64,000 bases of DNA from Chenopodium formosanum (Eukaryota > Streptophyta > Magnoliopsida > Caryophyllales > Amaranthaceae), in assembly GCA_024500155.1 (NCBI GenBank), contig CM044859.1, forward strand, positions 42,268,003 through 42,332,002, given 5' to 3'. Position 1 is the first letter of the stretch, and each line of letters begins with the position of its first letter. This document shows positions 34,273 to 44,367 of this stretch, in pieces. Made by a program: the position numbers and the translations under genes. Below the pieces are notes generated by a model that made no database searches, was not told where the DNA came from, and saw nothing but the letters and a program-made list of their open reading frames with translations.

Positions 34273-34799
34273 TGTAGACACCTAAAAATGTCTCCCCAAA
34301 ACCAAACCCGTTGATGAACACCTTTCACCGCCATTATTGGTCGAGTTGAGTATTTAATCTTTGGAGTGCTTAAATCCATGTTCTATCCAATATATTTCAT
34401 GAACCAATCCAATTTCTAGCTCATTTCCCTAAACCATAACCTATTTTCCACTTTTCGTGTCCACATCGCAAAACTGAGAAAAACTGATTTTATGGCTATA
34501 AAATTTTGATCCAATTATTATTTTGTTGGATAGGCCTTTAAATAAGATTTCCAACCATATATCATAAGCCCAATTCCGAGCTATAACGAAAAAGATATGA
34601 GCAAAACATTAAACTCGGCCCAAAACCGACACCCTTCTACTAAAACAGCCATATCTTACAATCTACAAATTATTTTGATCTGATTCCAATTGGGTTGTAA
34701 AGTAGACTTGATAAGCTTTCTAATGATATACTATATGCTTTATTCCGGGTTACGGATCAAAAGTTATGATGATTTTAAAAACGGGTAAAAAACTGGAAT

Positions 34800-35285
34800 T
34801 ACCGCGCAGCAGCTAAAATGCCGCGACGCGGTAAGATCTGACGTGGCACGGGAGAAATTCCCGTGACACGGTAATTTGGAGGGCATTTTCATGTTTTTTA
34901 GTGCCCCGTGACTTGGCATAAGTACCGTGACCCGGCGCCATATGCCGTGACACGGTGGACTTTGCCGCGTCACGACGTTTTCTGCCGTGTCACGGTGGGT
35001 TGCTGCCGTGCCACGGTGCTTAAAACTTTCCCGCGTCACGGGGAACTTTGCCGCGACACGGGAATTAGTGCCGTGTCACGGTAGGAATTCCCGTGTCACT
35101 GTGCCAGTACTGTGACACGGGACAACTCCGTGTTTTTTCCGCGTAATCCTTTCACGCGTTTTTACTCCCGTAGGTCAAATATTTCCCGCGTCACTCTATT
35201 TTTCCCCGTGTCACGGTACAGTCTGACCGTGTCACGGTACAGTCTGACCGTGTCACGGTACAGTCTGACCGTGTCGCGGTAGCCT
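34800..35285. repeat. CCGTG-N-CACGG dyad array in the 5' LTR
   Basis: More than 15 copies of an 11-base dyad and its near variants (CCGTGACACGG, CCGTGTCACGG, CCGCGACACGG, CCGTGCCACGG). They are irregularly spaced to 35150 and then a strict 21-base tandem (ACCGTGTCACGGTACAGTCTG) repeats three times at 35210-35275, just upstream of the TATA box. Confidence 0.92.
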
Positions 35286-35340
35286 TTTTTAGGGTTTTTA
35301 TCTTTTTAGGGTTCCGTGTTTTCCCTCTGCACATTTTCCC

Positions 35341-35348
35341 TATAAATA
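35341..35348 (+). promoter_or_regulatory. TATA box of Tat-B 5' LTR
   Basis: TATAAATA within CCCTATAAATACCCCC. Transcription would start near 35370-35380, before a CT-rich leader. The identical site is at 43323-43330 in the 3' LTR. Confidence 0.72.
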
Positions 35349-36381
35349 CCCCCCTCCTTTCTGCAGTTCGGGGCAGCAATAATCATTCTCTCTCACCTTG
35401 CACCAAAAATCATCCTCCTCTCCCTCTTTAACCTAATTTCTAGCCTCCTTATTCTTCCATAATAATTCCCCTAAGCACTCCAAGGAGTCTATACTTAACC
35501 CGAGGTTCCGTCCTTAAACCAAGGCGTGAAAGGTACAAATAACTGAGGGTTTGGATCAAATCAATTCTACTTTTTATTTAATTTAATTTTCATTTACTTT
35601 ATTATTTTTATTGAAGTTACTAACAGTTTATTCATGATGTAGCAATTTAAAGGAACGCGCGAAATGTGAGTAATTATTAATTAATTTAATTACTTTTATT
35701 TTATTTTCTTATTGCTAGTATCATGATTAGGTTATTTTATATTTGATTTGACTAACGCTATTATTGTTGAATTGCTTCCAATATTAATGTTTATTTTATT
35801 ATATTTATGATCACCATATTGCATGTTTAAAGGGAATATGTAATTGAAAATCACGCCTAATAAGATAATTTGGACAACCGGTTTAGGTTCCTTTTTAATC
35901 TTGTTGTTTAATCAAGTGATCACCAAATTTTTAGAATTATGTGTGCATTAATTTTGAACCAATTTAGTTAAATAATAGTTTGGAGCAAATTGAATATTTT
36001 ATTGTATGCCTTTGAGATCACAGGAATGCTTTTCACTATAAGAATCGAGTAGAGGCCAATACGGGCGAATGTGACTCCATGACTCACTTCGTACCATCAT
36101 CCCCGATCCTCCTTTCGTGGTTCCGAACCATATGGAGTTAGTAATCTCATGGATTATGAATGGGGAGTAACCTTCACGGGTCAATCGTTGCCTTCGTTGT
36201 CCCTTTATCGTGGTTGCCTTTTTATGATCCGTGAACGGTTTACAAGTTCCACAAAAACTTGTTGGCGGCTCCCTACTTTCCTTGTCCCTAATCGTATTAT
36301 GTCAATTCCCACTTCCTATGAGTGCCAAGCATATTCACAACATGCTTTTTAACGTAGGCGCACTTCGAGCGACGCCTACAA

Positions 36382-36401
36382 TTTGGCGACTCCACTGGGG
36401 A
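36382..36401 (+). other. Primer-binding site of Tat-B
   Basis: TTTGGCGACTCCACTGGGGA, one base after the LTR end. Same type as the Tat-A site at 5324. Confidence 0.8.
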
Positions 36402-37597
36402 GGATTCTTAATTATTTATCGATTTGAGTGATCGGTATTTAATTAAGATGAGTGGATGAGACTTGAAAGATTCTTGAAAAAAATATTCCTGTGATTAATT
36501 TGGCATTTTTGCATCTGCATAGACGTTTTAACGTCACATTCAGGTCTGTCCCGTAGGAAAAATTGAATAACTCGGTTGCGCGCAAAAGCAAACAGGGCAC
36601 CAATCAGATTTTCTGACTGCCGTGTCACGGCAGAGTCTGCCGTGTCACGGTACAGTGTACCGTCTGACGGTAGACTGTACCGTGACACGGGAATTACTGC
36701 CGTGTCACGGCAGTCCTAAAATCTGTCCGGTGACCTATTTTCTTTTTCCACAGTCGACTTCCTTCGATTTTTCTGAAAAAACGTATGTGTTCTACATACG
36801 TCTTAGCCCCGGGGGATTTAAGCTCTATCAACCCAAAAACGCTCATGGCAATAAGGGTTCATCCGAGTTATTAAATCCACCCAAACCATGGAGTCGAGTT
36901 CGATTTCATCACGAACTCGCGGAGCCGCCCGTTGGCATACACCCTCAAGGGAGGCTGCCTTGCTAACGCGTCCAAACTCTTAACCATGGTACCCTTTTGA
37001 CACCCAAAGCTTGACCAATAGTTGAACATAGACCTCGACTTTAGGTTGCGAACTTTTTTTACATCATCGTGCCTACATGCTATGTGTTTGTTCGGTGCTA
37101 ACCCTAATGCGTTTGCTTTTTTGTTTGACCCATGACCGAGGGTTTTTTCTCACATAGTAATTAGTACGGACTTAAAATCGATTAAAATAAAAAAAAATCA
37201 CAAAACTGACCTGGAACTGTGCACCGTGTCACGGCATTTTCTGCCGTGTCACGGTGAACAGTGCCGTGACACGGTAAAAACTACCGTCTGACGGTTAGTC
37301 TTAACCGTGTCACGCTAGTCTGCACCGTGACACGGTGCCCAGGAAAGTGTCCCGTCAGTCTTTTTTCTTAATTTTGTGTCCGGTATTAAATCGTGTCTAA
37401 TTATACGGACAAAACACGCGTCTATAACCTCGCTTAATCACTCACATGTCGTGTTTACACACTTTTTTGCTTTAAGTCGTGCACCAATTTTTTGATCGTA
37501 TTTTAGGGAAAGTCGTGTTCTTATGTCTTTTTAAAGTCGGATGGTATCCTCCCTTTAAAAATAAACAAGCAACGTTTCAAAATTATCTTTTTTTTTA

Positions 37598-37653
<56 letters not shown>

Positions 37654-37726
37654 CCGTGACACGGGAACTTATCCCGTCTGACGGGAGAAGTGTCCCGTGC
37701 CACATCACCCCTTTTTTTAAAAAAAA

Positions 37727-37764
<38 letters not shown>

Positions 37765-38301
37765 GACCGTGACACGGGAACTTTTCCCGTCTGACGGGAG
37801 AAGTGTCCCGTGCCACGTCACCCCTTTTGATTAAAAAAAAAAAAAAAAAGAGCGTCAGTTTAGCCTTCCGTGTTAATTTGGTCCTCGCGTCAGTCATTTT
37901 GGTTATTGTTCACATGTCTAGCCATACGATCATACCACGAGTCTTATAACATCACTTTATCACTCACGAGTCAAGTATATTCCACACACTTTCTTTATGT
38001 TCCGACTCGAGTCGTGCACCAGGTCGTTTATGATCGTATATTAGGTTCATGCACCCTTTTTTTTTTTCGTCATAATAAAAAAATGAGTGGAGTTTTCTCA
38101 CCTGTTTTCAAATGTCTATTTTTTCCTTCCTTTCCTATCTTGAGCAATGAGTCAAACAATTAAGTGAATTGTTTTATTTCACAGTACTTGTTCAAGGAAC
38201 AGAGATAGATCGATACGGTTCGAGCCATTACCGCAACAATCTCTCAGACCTAATAGGCGTTCAAAGAGAACTTTGTCATCCTCGTTACTCATCACCTTTC
38301 A
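36402..38301 (+). other. Tat-B leader with dyad clusters and homopolymers
   Basis: Non-coding leader of 1.9 kb before gag. Dyad clusters at 36619-36715 and 37222-37340, then two near-copies (37652-37700 and 37764-37820) that combine CCGTGACACGGGAAC, CCCGTCTGACGGG and GTCCCGTGCCAC, each preceded by a long A-run (37610-37648, 37720-37762). Short minus frames of phenylalanine are translations of the A-runs. Ordinary ORFs are absent. Confidence 0.75.
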
Positions 38302-39414
38302 ATGGCCACTAGAGAAGACCTTGAGAACATCAACAAATCCATTGAGGCACTGTCTTCCATGATGCAAACCCTTACCACTAGGGTCACTACCATGGAACAA
38401 AACAAGGTCACTGTTTCCACCCTTGACAAACTGAAGGAACAAATGAGTAAGATTTCTGAGGATTTCACTTATGTGGAACGGCCTCCCACTCCTTTGGATG
38501 TGAAGGATAGACTCCCTGAAAAGTTCTCCACTGCTGATATTCCAAAGTTCAAGCCTACTGACAATCCAATATTCCATTTGAAGGCGTTCTCTGCAACCAT
38601 GGCTCTTAAGGGATTGGACGTAACACTCTTCCCTACGGTGTTCCCTCTCTCCTTAGAACATGCTTGCCAACAATGGTTCTATTCCCTAGATGCCAAGCGT
38701 ACTGCGACTTGGCAAGATGTCACCGACAGTTTCATGAATCGTTACAAGTGTAACATTCAAACTAAAACTTCTGAACGTGAACTCTCCATTCTCAAACAGA
38801 AAGAGAATGAAGGCTTCACCGCTTACCTGAACAGGTGGAGGGAAACAGCTTCACTCTTGGTAGATCCTCCAAAAGAAAGAGAGATGGTTCGCCTCTTTAT
38901 TCAAAATCTGACTCATAAATATAGGGAACATCTCAAATTTCTTCCACTGAACACTTTCGAAGCTGTATACGACATCGGCATCAATATCGAGGATGAGCTA
39001 ATAAAGATTGCTGGTAGTAACAATAATAACACTTGGAAAAACAAGAAGAACGACCATCCTTCTTCTTCGTCTTCTAAGCACGAAAATACTACCAATAATA
39101 TAAGCCAAGTTGATATCAATGAAGTGTTAGCTCTTGATACTCCATTACCCAAGAAGAAAAGAACTTACACTCATTTAGGAATGACTTATGATGCGGCCTT
39201 TGATCGCCTTTACGGTCAAGGCTTGATCACGCCTATTGGACCATTTCCAGAGCCAAAACCCGAAGAAAGGAGCGCCAAATGGAATCCCAATGCCTATTGC
39301 AAGTACCATCAAGGAAGGGGCCACACTACAGAGCAATGTTGGAATTTGAAGGACGCCATTCAAGACTTGATGGATGCAAACAAACTTCCTGTCCCTCCAG
39401 GCGGCAAGAAGTAA
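38302..39414 (+). CDS. gag: Tat-B Gag polyprotein
   Basis: 370 residues, intact. Residues 1-60 form a coiled coil (LENINKSIEALSSMMQTL, KLKEQMSKI). About 75-230 is the Ty3/gypsy gag core (NPIFHLKAFSATMALKGL, FPLSLEHACQQWFYSL, TWQDVTDSFMNRY, EGFTAYLNRWRETASLL, FIQNLTHKYREHL). About 245-265 is Asn/Lys/Ser-rich. A knuckle CKYHQGRGHTTEQC at 333-346 has C-x2-H-x4-H-x4-C spacing. It would assemble the cytoplasmic capsid-like particle and bind RNA. The start is the first ATG after the leader and heads the coiled coil. It ends PPGGKK; no protease follows. A decayed relative is at 56627-56030. Confidence 0.93.
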   Translation: MATREDLENINKSIEALSSMMQTLTTRVTTMEQNKVTVSTLDKLKEQMSKISEDFTYVERPPTPLDVKDRLPEKFSTADIPKFKPTDNPIFHLKAFSATMALKGLDVTLFPTVFPLSLEHACQQWFYSLDAKRTATWQDVTDSFMNRYKCNIQTKTSERELSILKQKENEGFTAYLNRWRETASLLVDPPKEREMVRLFIQNLTHKYREHLKFLPLNTFEAVYDIGINIEDELIKIAGSNNNNTWKNKKNDHPSSSSSKHENTTNNISQVDINEVLALDTPLPKKKRTYTHLGMTYDAAFDRLYGQGLITPIGPFPEPKPEERSAKWNPNAYCKYHQGRGHTTEQCWNLKDAIQDLMDANKLPVPPGGKK

Positions 39415-40597
39415 TAAATACAAGGCACGCAGATCCTTTGTGCAAGATTTCATGATTTCTTTCTTTATCATTCTTCTCCATTCCCCCATTCATGTCTAGC
39501 ATAGGTTTTCCTCTTCGATTTTTTTTTTTTTTTTTTTTTTTATGTTTCATGTGTTTCGTTCACCTTTTCCATTAATAAAATGAGCAATTTTCCTTTACAT
39601 CTCGATCATAGAATTTTTCATTCATTCATTCTCAATAAAAAAAATAATAAAAAAATAAAAAAAAAATTGCCGAACTAAACACAAGTACACCAATGATTTG
39701 AGGCACCTTTGCAACCCTGTCATTCCCCATTAACCACTCAATCACATATCCAGTTCTTCATCAACCACTTTGAGCCTCGTCTAACGTCTGGCCTTCATTT
39801 CTTCAACCCACATTCACTCAACCCTGGGATTTGAAGATGTGTAATTGTATAACATTCAAAAAAGCAAGTAAAAAAAAAAGTAGCAAAGCAAAAATAAAAC
39901 AATGTCTAAAGGCAAGTGTTCCAATGTCTTTGATATGAACACGTCTCAAATTGCGTCTCTTATCGAGTGCTCGGTACCGTGCCTGAGAAACATGAATGCT
40001 AAGTGAGTGATGGACCGCATGATCTGAGATTGCCTACATTGATTCCAAAAAAAAAAAATAAAAAAAAATAAAAAAAAAATGTGTTGAAAATAAACTTGCA
40101 AAATTCAAAATTTTCAAATTCACAATTACACATCTTGGGGGCTTCTCTCGGGTCTTGAGCCTTTTACCCCTTTTCTCCCTTAAACCATCAACTTAACCAT
40201 ATTACAACCCTTGAAAGACCTCTTTGAGGTGTACATACACTTGTGCAAAGTTCGGTTAGAGCTACGTTCGGCCTGATTCCTAACGGATACGTAGGCAACC
40301 TCACATCGAGGTGCGGCCACATTCATATTCATATCCATGCATGATCGAGTCAAAGAATATCCAATGCTTATCCCTACCCATTTAGAGCTAGACTTGGGGG
40401 CTTGAACCCAAATCACATTAGCTTACCCAGCCTAAAGAGCCATCATCTTGGACTCTTCTCACATCTCTTTCCACCACACATCCATATCCATATCAATCAT
40501 CCTTCCTTTTAAGAGCCCTTTATCATGAAATCTTGTTTCAACACTGTGCATGTTTCATCATATTTGAAGACAACATTCAGTAGAAGAAACATTGCAT
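39415..40597 (+). other. Tat-B post-gag non-coding region, first part
   Basis: Holds a T-run (39518-39541), A-rich runs (39640-39665, 40050-40080), a GGCTTGAACCCA block, and a stretch conserved in the relative at 55020-55280 (GAGGTTGCCTACGTATCCG, reverse sense). No pol remnant. The matching 80-codon frames in both copies (40416-40180, 55038-55280) reflect homology and have no domain I know. Confidence 0.6.
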
Positions 40598-40985
40598 ACT
40601 TGCTTAGCTTCCTGACCTAAGCAATGTTCATTGTTTCGCATAATGTGCTAAGAAACATTTATATATCAATGATTTTTAATCATACAAAGCATATCGTGCT
40701 TAGCTCCTTGACCTAAGCAACGTTCATTATACAATAATCACTATACGTGCTTAGCTTCCAGACCTAAGTGCTGTTCAAAATCGCTTCTTTACACCATATA
40801 TGATGCTTAGCTCCATGACTTAAGTTCATTCATCTATCGTGTTATACGTGCTTAGCTTCCAGACCTAAGTGACGTTCAAAATCGCTTCTTTACACAATAT
40901 ATGATGCTTAGCTCCATGACTTAAGTTCATTCATCTATCGTGTCACATGATGTAATTGTCCTTAGCCTCCTGGCCTAAGAACATG
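40598..40985. repeat. Hairpin array 1 (CTTAG...CTAAG)
   Basis: Seven units. Two are perfect 7-base stems: 40601-40623 TGCTTAG-CTTCCTGAC-CTAAGCA and 40697-40719 TGCTTAG-CTCCTTGAC-CTAAGCA. Others: GCTTAG...CTAAGT and CTTAG-CCTCCTGGC-CTAAG (near 40960). A 102-base direct repeat (about 40747 and 40849) carries two units each. The relative has the same array reversed at 54495-54810. Confidence 0.85.
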
Positions 40986-41259
40986 CATCATGCATACATT
41001 ATTTTCAGGACAAACAATTCAATCCATACGAATCATTTCGTCTTGCTCAAGGAGGAAGTTCAAAACTTCTCTCCCTTTTCATTATTTTATTTTGGGGAAG
41101 TTCAAAAAACTTTTTCCAAGTTTTCATCGAAGGAAGTTCGAAAATAAAAGTTCAGTTTTCACATCTTTCTTTTTCGGGAGAAAGTCGGTACCCTCCACTC
41201 ATGACAAAAATTGACGGAAAATTTTTGCTTTTGCATCTTCGTTTGCTTGTGTCTTCACA

Positions 41260-41301
<42 letters not shown>

Positions 41302-41416
41302 AGTCATACACATGTCATGTCACATCAAGTCAAACTTGGTCAAGTTAGTGGTCAAGTCAGTCACAGTGTATACGAGTCCATTGGCAAATTTATTTTTGCA
41401 GGTCTTATCTATAGCC
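40986..41416 (+). other. Tat-B post-gag region between arrays 1 and 2
   Basis: Contains TTCAAAAC/GGGAAGTTC blocks (41040-41110), GGTACCCTCCACTCATGAC near 41188, and a (CA)n microsatellite at about 41256-41299. A decayed similar block in reverse order occurs at 54200-54420 and, weakly, at 61296-61440. Confidence 0.6.
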
Positions 41417-41570
41417 CACATCCGGGGACAAACGGACCATTTACAGCCCACGTCCGGGGACAAGCGGACCATCTACAGCCCACGTCCGGGGACAAGCGGA
41501 CCATCTACAGCCCACGTCCGGGGACAAGCGGACCATCTACATCCCACGTCCGGGGACAAGAGGACCACCA
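41417..41570. repeat. Hairpin array 2: 32-bp tandem repeat (GTCCG...CGGAC)
   Basis: Nearly five units of 32 bases (CACGTCCGGGGACAAGCGGA then CCATCTACAGCC). The dyad is GTCCG-GGGACAAG-CGGAC, perfect in units 2-4. The first unit has ATCCG and the last has AGGAC. The reversed relative at 53826-54085 has eight units, five of the GTTCG...CGAAC kind and three GTCCG...CGGAC. Confidence 0.9.
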
Positions 41571-41628
41571 TCATTTCATGACGCAAGGTTATCGATACAC
41601 AGAGACTTGCAATCTCATCATATGTCGA

Positions 41629-42060
41629 CTTTCCTCAAGCATGGAAAGTATTATCCGGTGGATTTCTTCAAGCATAGAAAACTGCCAAGTCGGCTTTCCT
41701 CAAGCATGGAAAGCGTTATCGGTGGATTTTTCTTCAAGTATAGAAAACCGCCAAGTCGGCTTTCCTCAAGCATGGAAAGCGTTATCGGTGGATTTTTCTT
41801 CAAGTATAGAAAACCGCCAAGTAGTCAGCTTTCCTCAAGCATGGAAGGCATTATCGGTGGAATTCTTCAAGCATAGAATGACACCAAATTCATACGTCGA
41901 CTTTCCTCAAGCATGGAAAGTGTCATCCGGTAGGTTTCTTCAGGCTTAGAAAGCTACCAAACTCATCTGTCGGCTTTCCTCAAGCATGGAAAGCATTTCA
42001 ACAAACATCATTCGGTGGATTCCTTCAAGCATAGGAAGCTACCAAGCTCATTTGCCACCG
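41629..42060. repeat. Hairpin array 3 (CTTTCC-TCAAGCAT-GGAAAG)
   Basis: About 12 units alternate between two classes around a constant loop TCAAGCAT: (a) ACTTTCC/GGAAAGT or GCTTTCC/GGAAAGC, and (b) TTTTCT/AGAAAA, TTTCT/AGAAA, ATTCT/AGAAT (near 41866) and TTCCT/AGGAA (near 42030). Arm changes are matched on both sides. The relative at 53480-53815 has the same in reverse. Confidence 0.92.
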
Positions 42061-42240
42061 ATACAGTGGTGTCAGATAAGCGTTCTATCCCTTTACTCTT
42101 TTATCTGTGGAATTAAAATTTTTTGCAGGTATCGGCGTATACAGAATGATTTAGGATCGCAGAACGTCTTAAATCATTCTCTGTCCCTATCGACTACTTT
42201 GACTATCGTTTTCGAAACTAACATTTCTACAAACTCAGTC

Positions 42241-42254
42241 AAAGTGGGGGCTTC
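42241..42254 (+). other. Polypurine tract of Tat-B
   Basis: AAAGTGGGGGCTTC immediately before the 3' LTR. The relative has ACATCGGGGGCTTC at the same place (reverse, about 53286-53273). Confidence 0.85.
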
Positions 42255-44362
42255 TATAGACACCTAAAAATGTCTCCCCAAAACCAAACCCGTTGATGAA
42301 CACCTTTCACCGCCATTATTGGTCGAGTTGAGTATTTAATCTTTGGAGTGCTTAAATCCATGTTCTATCCAATATATTTCATGAACCAATCCAATTTCTA
42401 GCTCATTTCCCTAAACCATAACCTATTTTCCACTTTTCGTGTCCACATCGCAAAACTGAGAAAAACTGATTTTATGGCTATAAAATTTTGATCCAATTAT
42501 TATTTTGTTGGATAGGCCTTTAAATAAGATTTCCAACCATATATCATAAGCCCAATTCCGAGCTATAACGAAAAAGATATGAGCAAAACATTAAACTCGG
42601 CCCAAAACCGACACCCTTCTACTAAAACAGCCATATCTTACAATCTACAAATTATTTTGATCTGATTCCAATTGGGGTGTAAAGTAGACTTGATAAGCTT
42701 TCCAATGATATACTATATGCTTTATTACGAGTTACGGATCAAAAGTTATGATGATTTTAAAAACGGGTAAAAAACTGGAATTACCGCGCAGCAGCTAAAA
42801 TGCCGCGACGCGGTAAGATCTGACGTGGCACGGGAGAAATTCCCGTGACACGGTAATTTGGAGGGCATTTTCATGTTTTTTAGTGCCCCGTGACTTGGCA
42901 TAAGTACCGTGACCCGGCGCCATATGCCGTGACACGGTGGACTTTGCCGCGTCACGACGTTTTCTGCCGTGTCACGGTGGGTTGCTGCCGTGCCACGGTG
43001 CTTAAAACTTTCCCGCGTCACGGGGAACTTTGCCGCGACACGGGAATTAGTGCCGTGTCACGGTAGGAATTCCCGTGTCACTGTGCCAGTACTGTGACAC
43101 GGGACAACTCCGTGTTTTTTCCGCGTAATCCCTTCACGCGTTTTTACTCCCGTAGGTCAAATATTTCCCGCGTCACTCTATTTTTCCCCGTGTCACGGTA
43201 CAGTCTGACCGTGTCACGGTACAGTCTGACCGTGTCACGGTACAGTCTGACCGTGTCGCGGTAGCCTTTTTTAGGGTTTTTATCTTTTTAGGGTTCCGTG
43301 TTTTCCCTCTGCACATTTTCCCTATAAATACCCCCCTCCTTTCTGCAGTTCGGGGCAGCAATAATCATTCTCTCTCACCTTGCACCAAAAATCATCCTCC
43401 TCTCCCTCTTTAACCTAATTTCTAGCCTCCTTATTCTTCCATAATAATTCCCCTAAGCACTCCAAGGAGTCTATACTTAACCCGAGGTTCCGTCCTTAAA
43501 CCAAGGCGTGAAAGGTACAAATAACTGAGGGTTTGGATCAAATCAATTCTACTTTTTATTTAATTTAATTTTCATTTACTTTATTATTTTTATTGAAGTT
43601 ACTTACAGTTTATTCATGATGTAGCAATTTAAAGGAACGCGCGAAATGTGAGTAATTATTAATTAATTTAATTACTTTTATTTTATTTTCTTATTGCTAG
43701 TATCATGATTAGGTTATTTTATATTTGATTTGACTAACGCTATTATTGTTGAATTGCTTCCAATATTAATGTTTATTTTATTATATTTTTGATCACCATA
43801 TTGCATGTTTAAAGGGAATATGTAATTGAAAATCACGCCTAATAAGATAATTTGGACAACCGGTTTAGGTTCCTTTTTAATCTTGTTGTTTAATCAAGTG
43901 ATCACCAAATTTTTAGAATTATGTGTGCATTAATTTTGAACCAATTTAGTTAAATAATAGTTTGGAGCAAATTGAATATTTTATTGTATGCCTTTGAGAT
44001 CACAGGAATGCTTTTCACTATAAGAATCGAGTAGAGGCCAATACGGGCGAATGTGACTCCATGACTCACTTCGTACCATCATCCCCGATCCTCCTTTCGT
44101 GGTTCCGAACCATATGGAGTTAGTAATCTCATGGATTATGAATGGGGAGTAACCTTCACGGGTCAATCGTTGCCTTCGTTGTCCCTTTATCGTGGTTGCC
44201 TTTTTATGATCCGTGAACGGTTTACAAGTTCCACAAAAACTTGTTGGCGGCTCCCTACTTTCCTTGTCCCTAATCGTATTATGTCAATTCCCACTTCCTA
44301 TGAGTGCCAAGAATATTCACAACATGCTTTTTAACGTAGGCGCACTTCGAGCGACGCCTACA
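42255..44362 (+). repeat. 3' LTR of Tat-B
   Basis: 2,108 bases, near-identical to 34273-36380. The second base is A instead of G (TATAGACACC). The dyad array is at 42782-43267 and TATAAATA at 43323-43330. Confidence 0.93.
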
Positions 44363-44367
44363 GTTTT

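Larger units (their letters stand above)
34273..36380 (+). repeat. 5' LTR of Tat-B
   Basis: TGTAGACACC to GACGCCTACA. Upstream region with CCGTG-N-CACGG dyads (34800-35285), TATAAATA at 35341-35348, then a CT-rich leader and an AT-rich second half. Two apparent minus-strand frames (35039-34764 and 35379-35191) are translations of the dyad array, not genes. Confidence 0.93.
34273..44362 (+). mobile_element. Tat-B: non-autonomous Tat-like LTR retrotransposon with gag only
   Basis: 10,090 bases, LTRs of 2,108 bases each, primer-binding site, a leader with dyad arrays and homopolymers, an intact gag gene (38302-39414), 2.8 kb of hairpin arrays, and a purine tract. There is no trace of protease, RT, RNase H or integrase. 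By eye I found about nine differences between the LTRs, so the insertion is young. An element with gag but no pol would need pol from a relative; such gag-only elements (TR-GAG type) are known in plants. Confidence 0.93.

Noticed and set aside
34764..35379. Minus-strand open frames in both Tat-B LTRs (also 42746-43361), with repeated TVTRSDC peptides
   Set aside because: They are translations of the CCGTG dyad array and its 21-base tandem; identical because the LTRs are.
37521..37897. Minus-strand poly-phenylalanine frames
   Set aside because: Direct readout of long A-runs, not coding.
41417..41570. Possible CRISPR-like array
   Set aside because: The 32-base units abut each other without unique spacers, and the DNA is a plant retroelement.
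41201..41949. Plus-strand frames of 126 and 210 codons with repeating peptides
   Set aside because: They follow the 32-base and hairpin tandem repeats; repeat unit lengths keep a frame open by chance.
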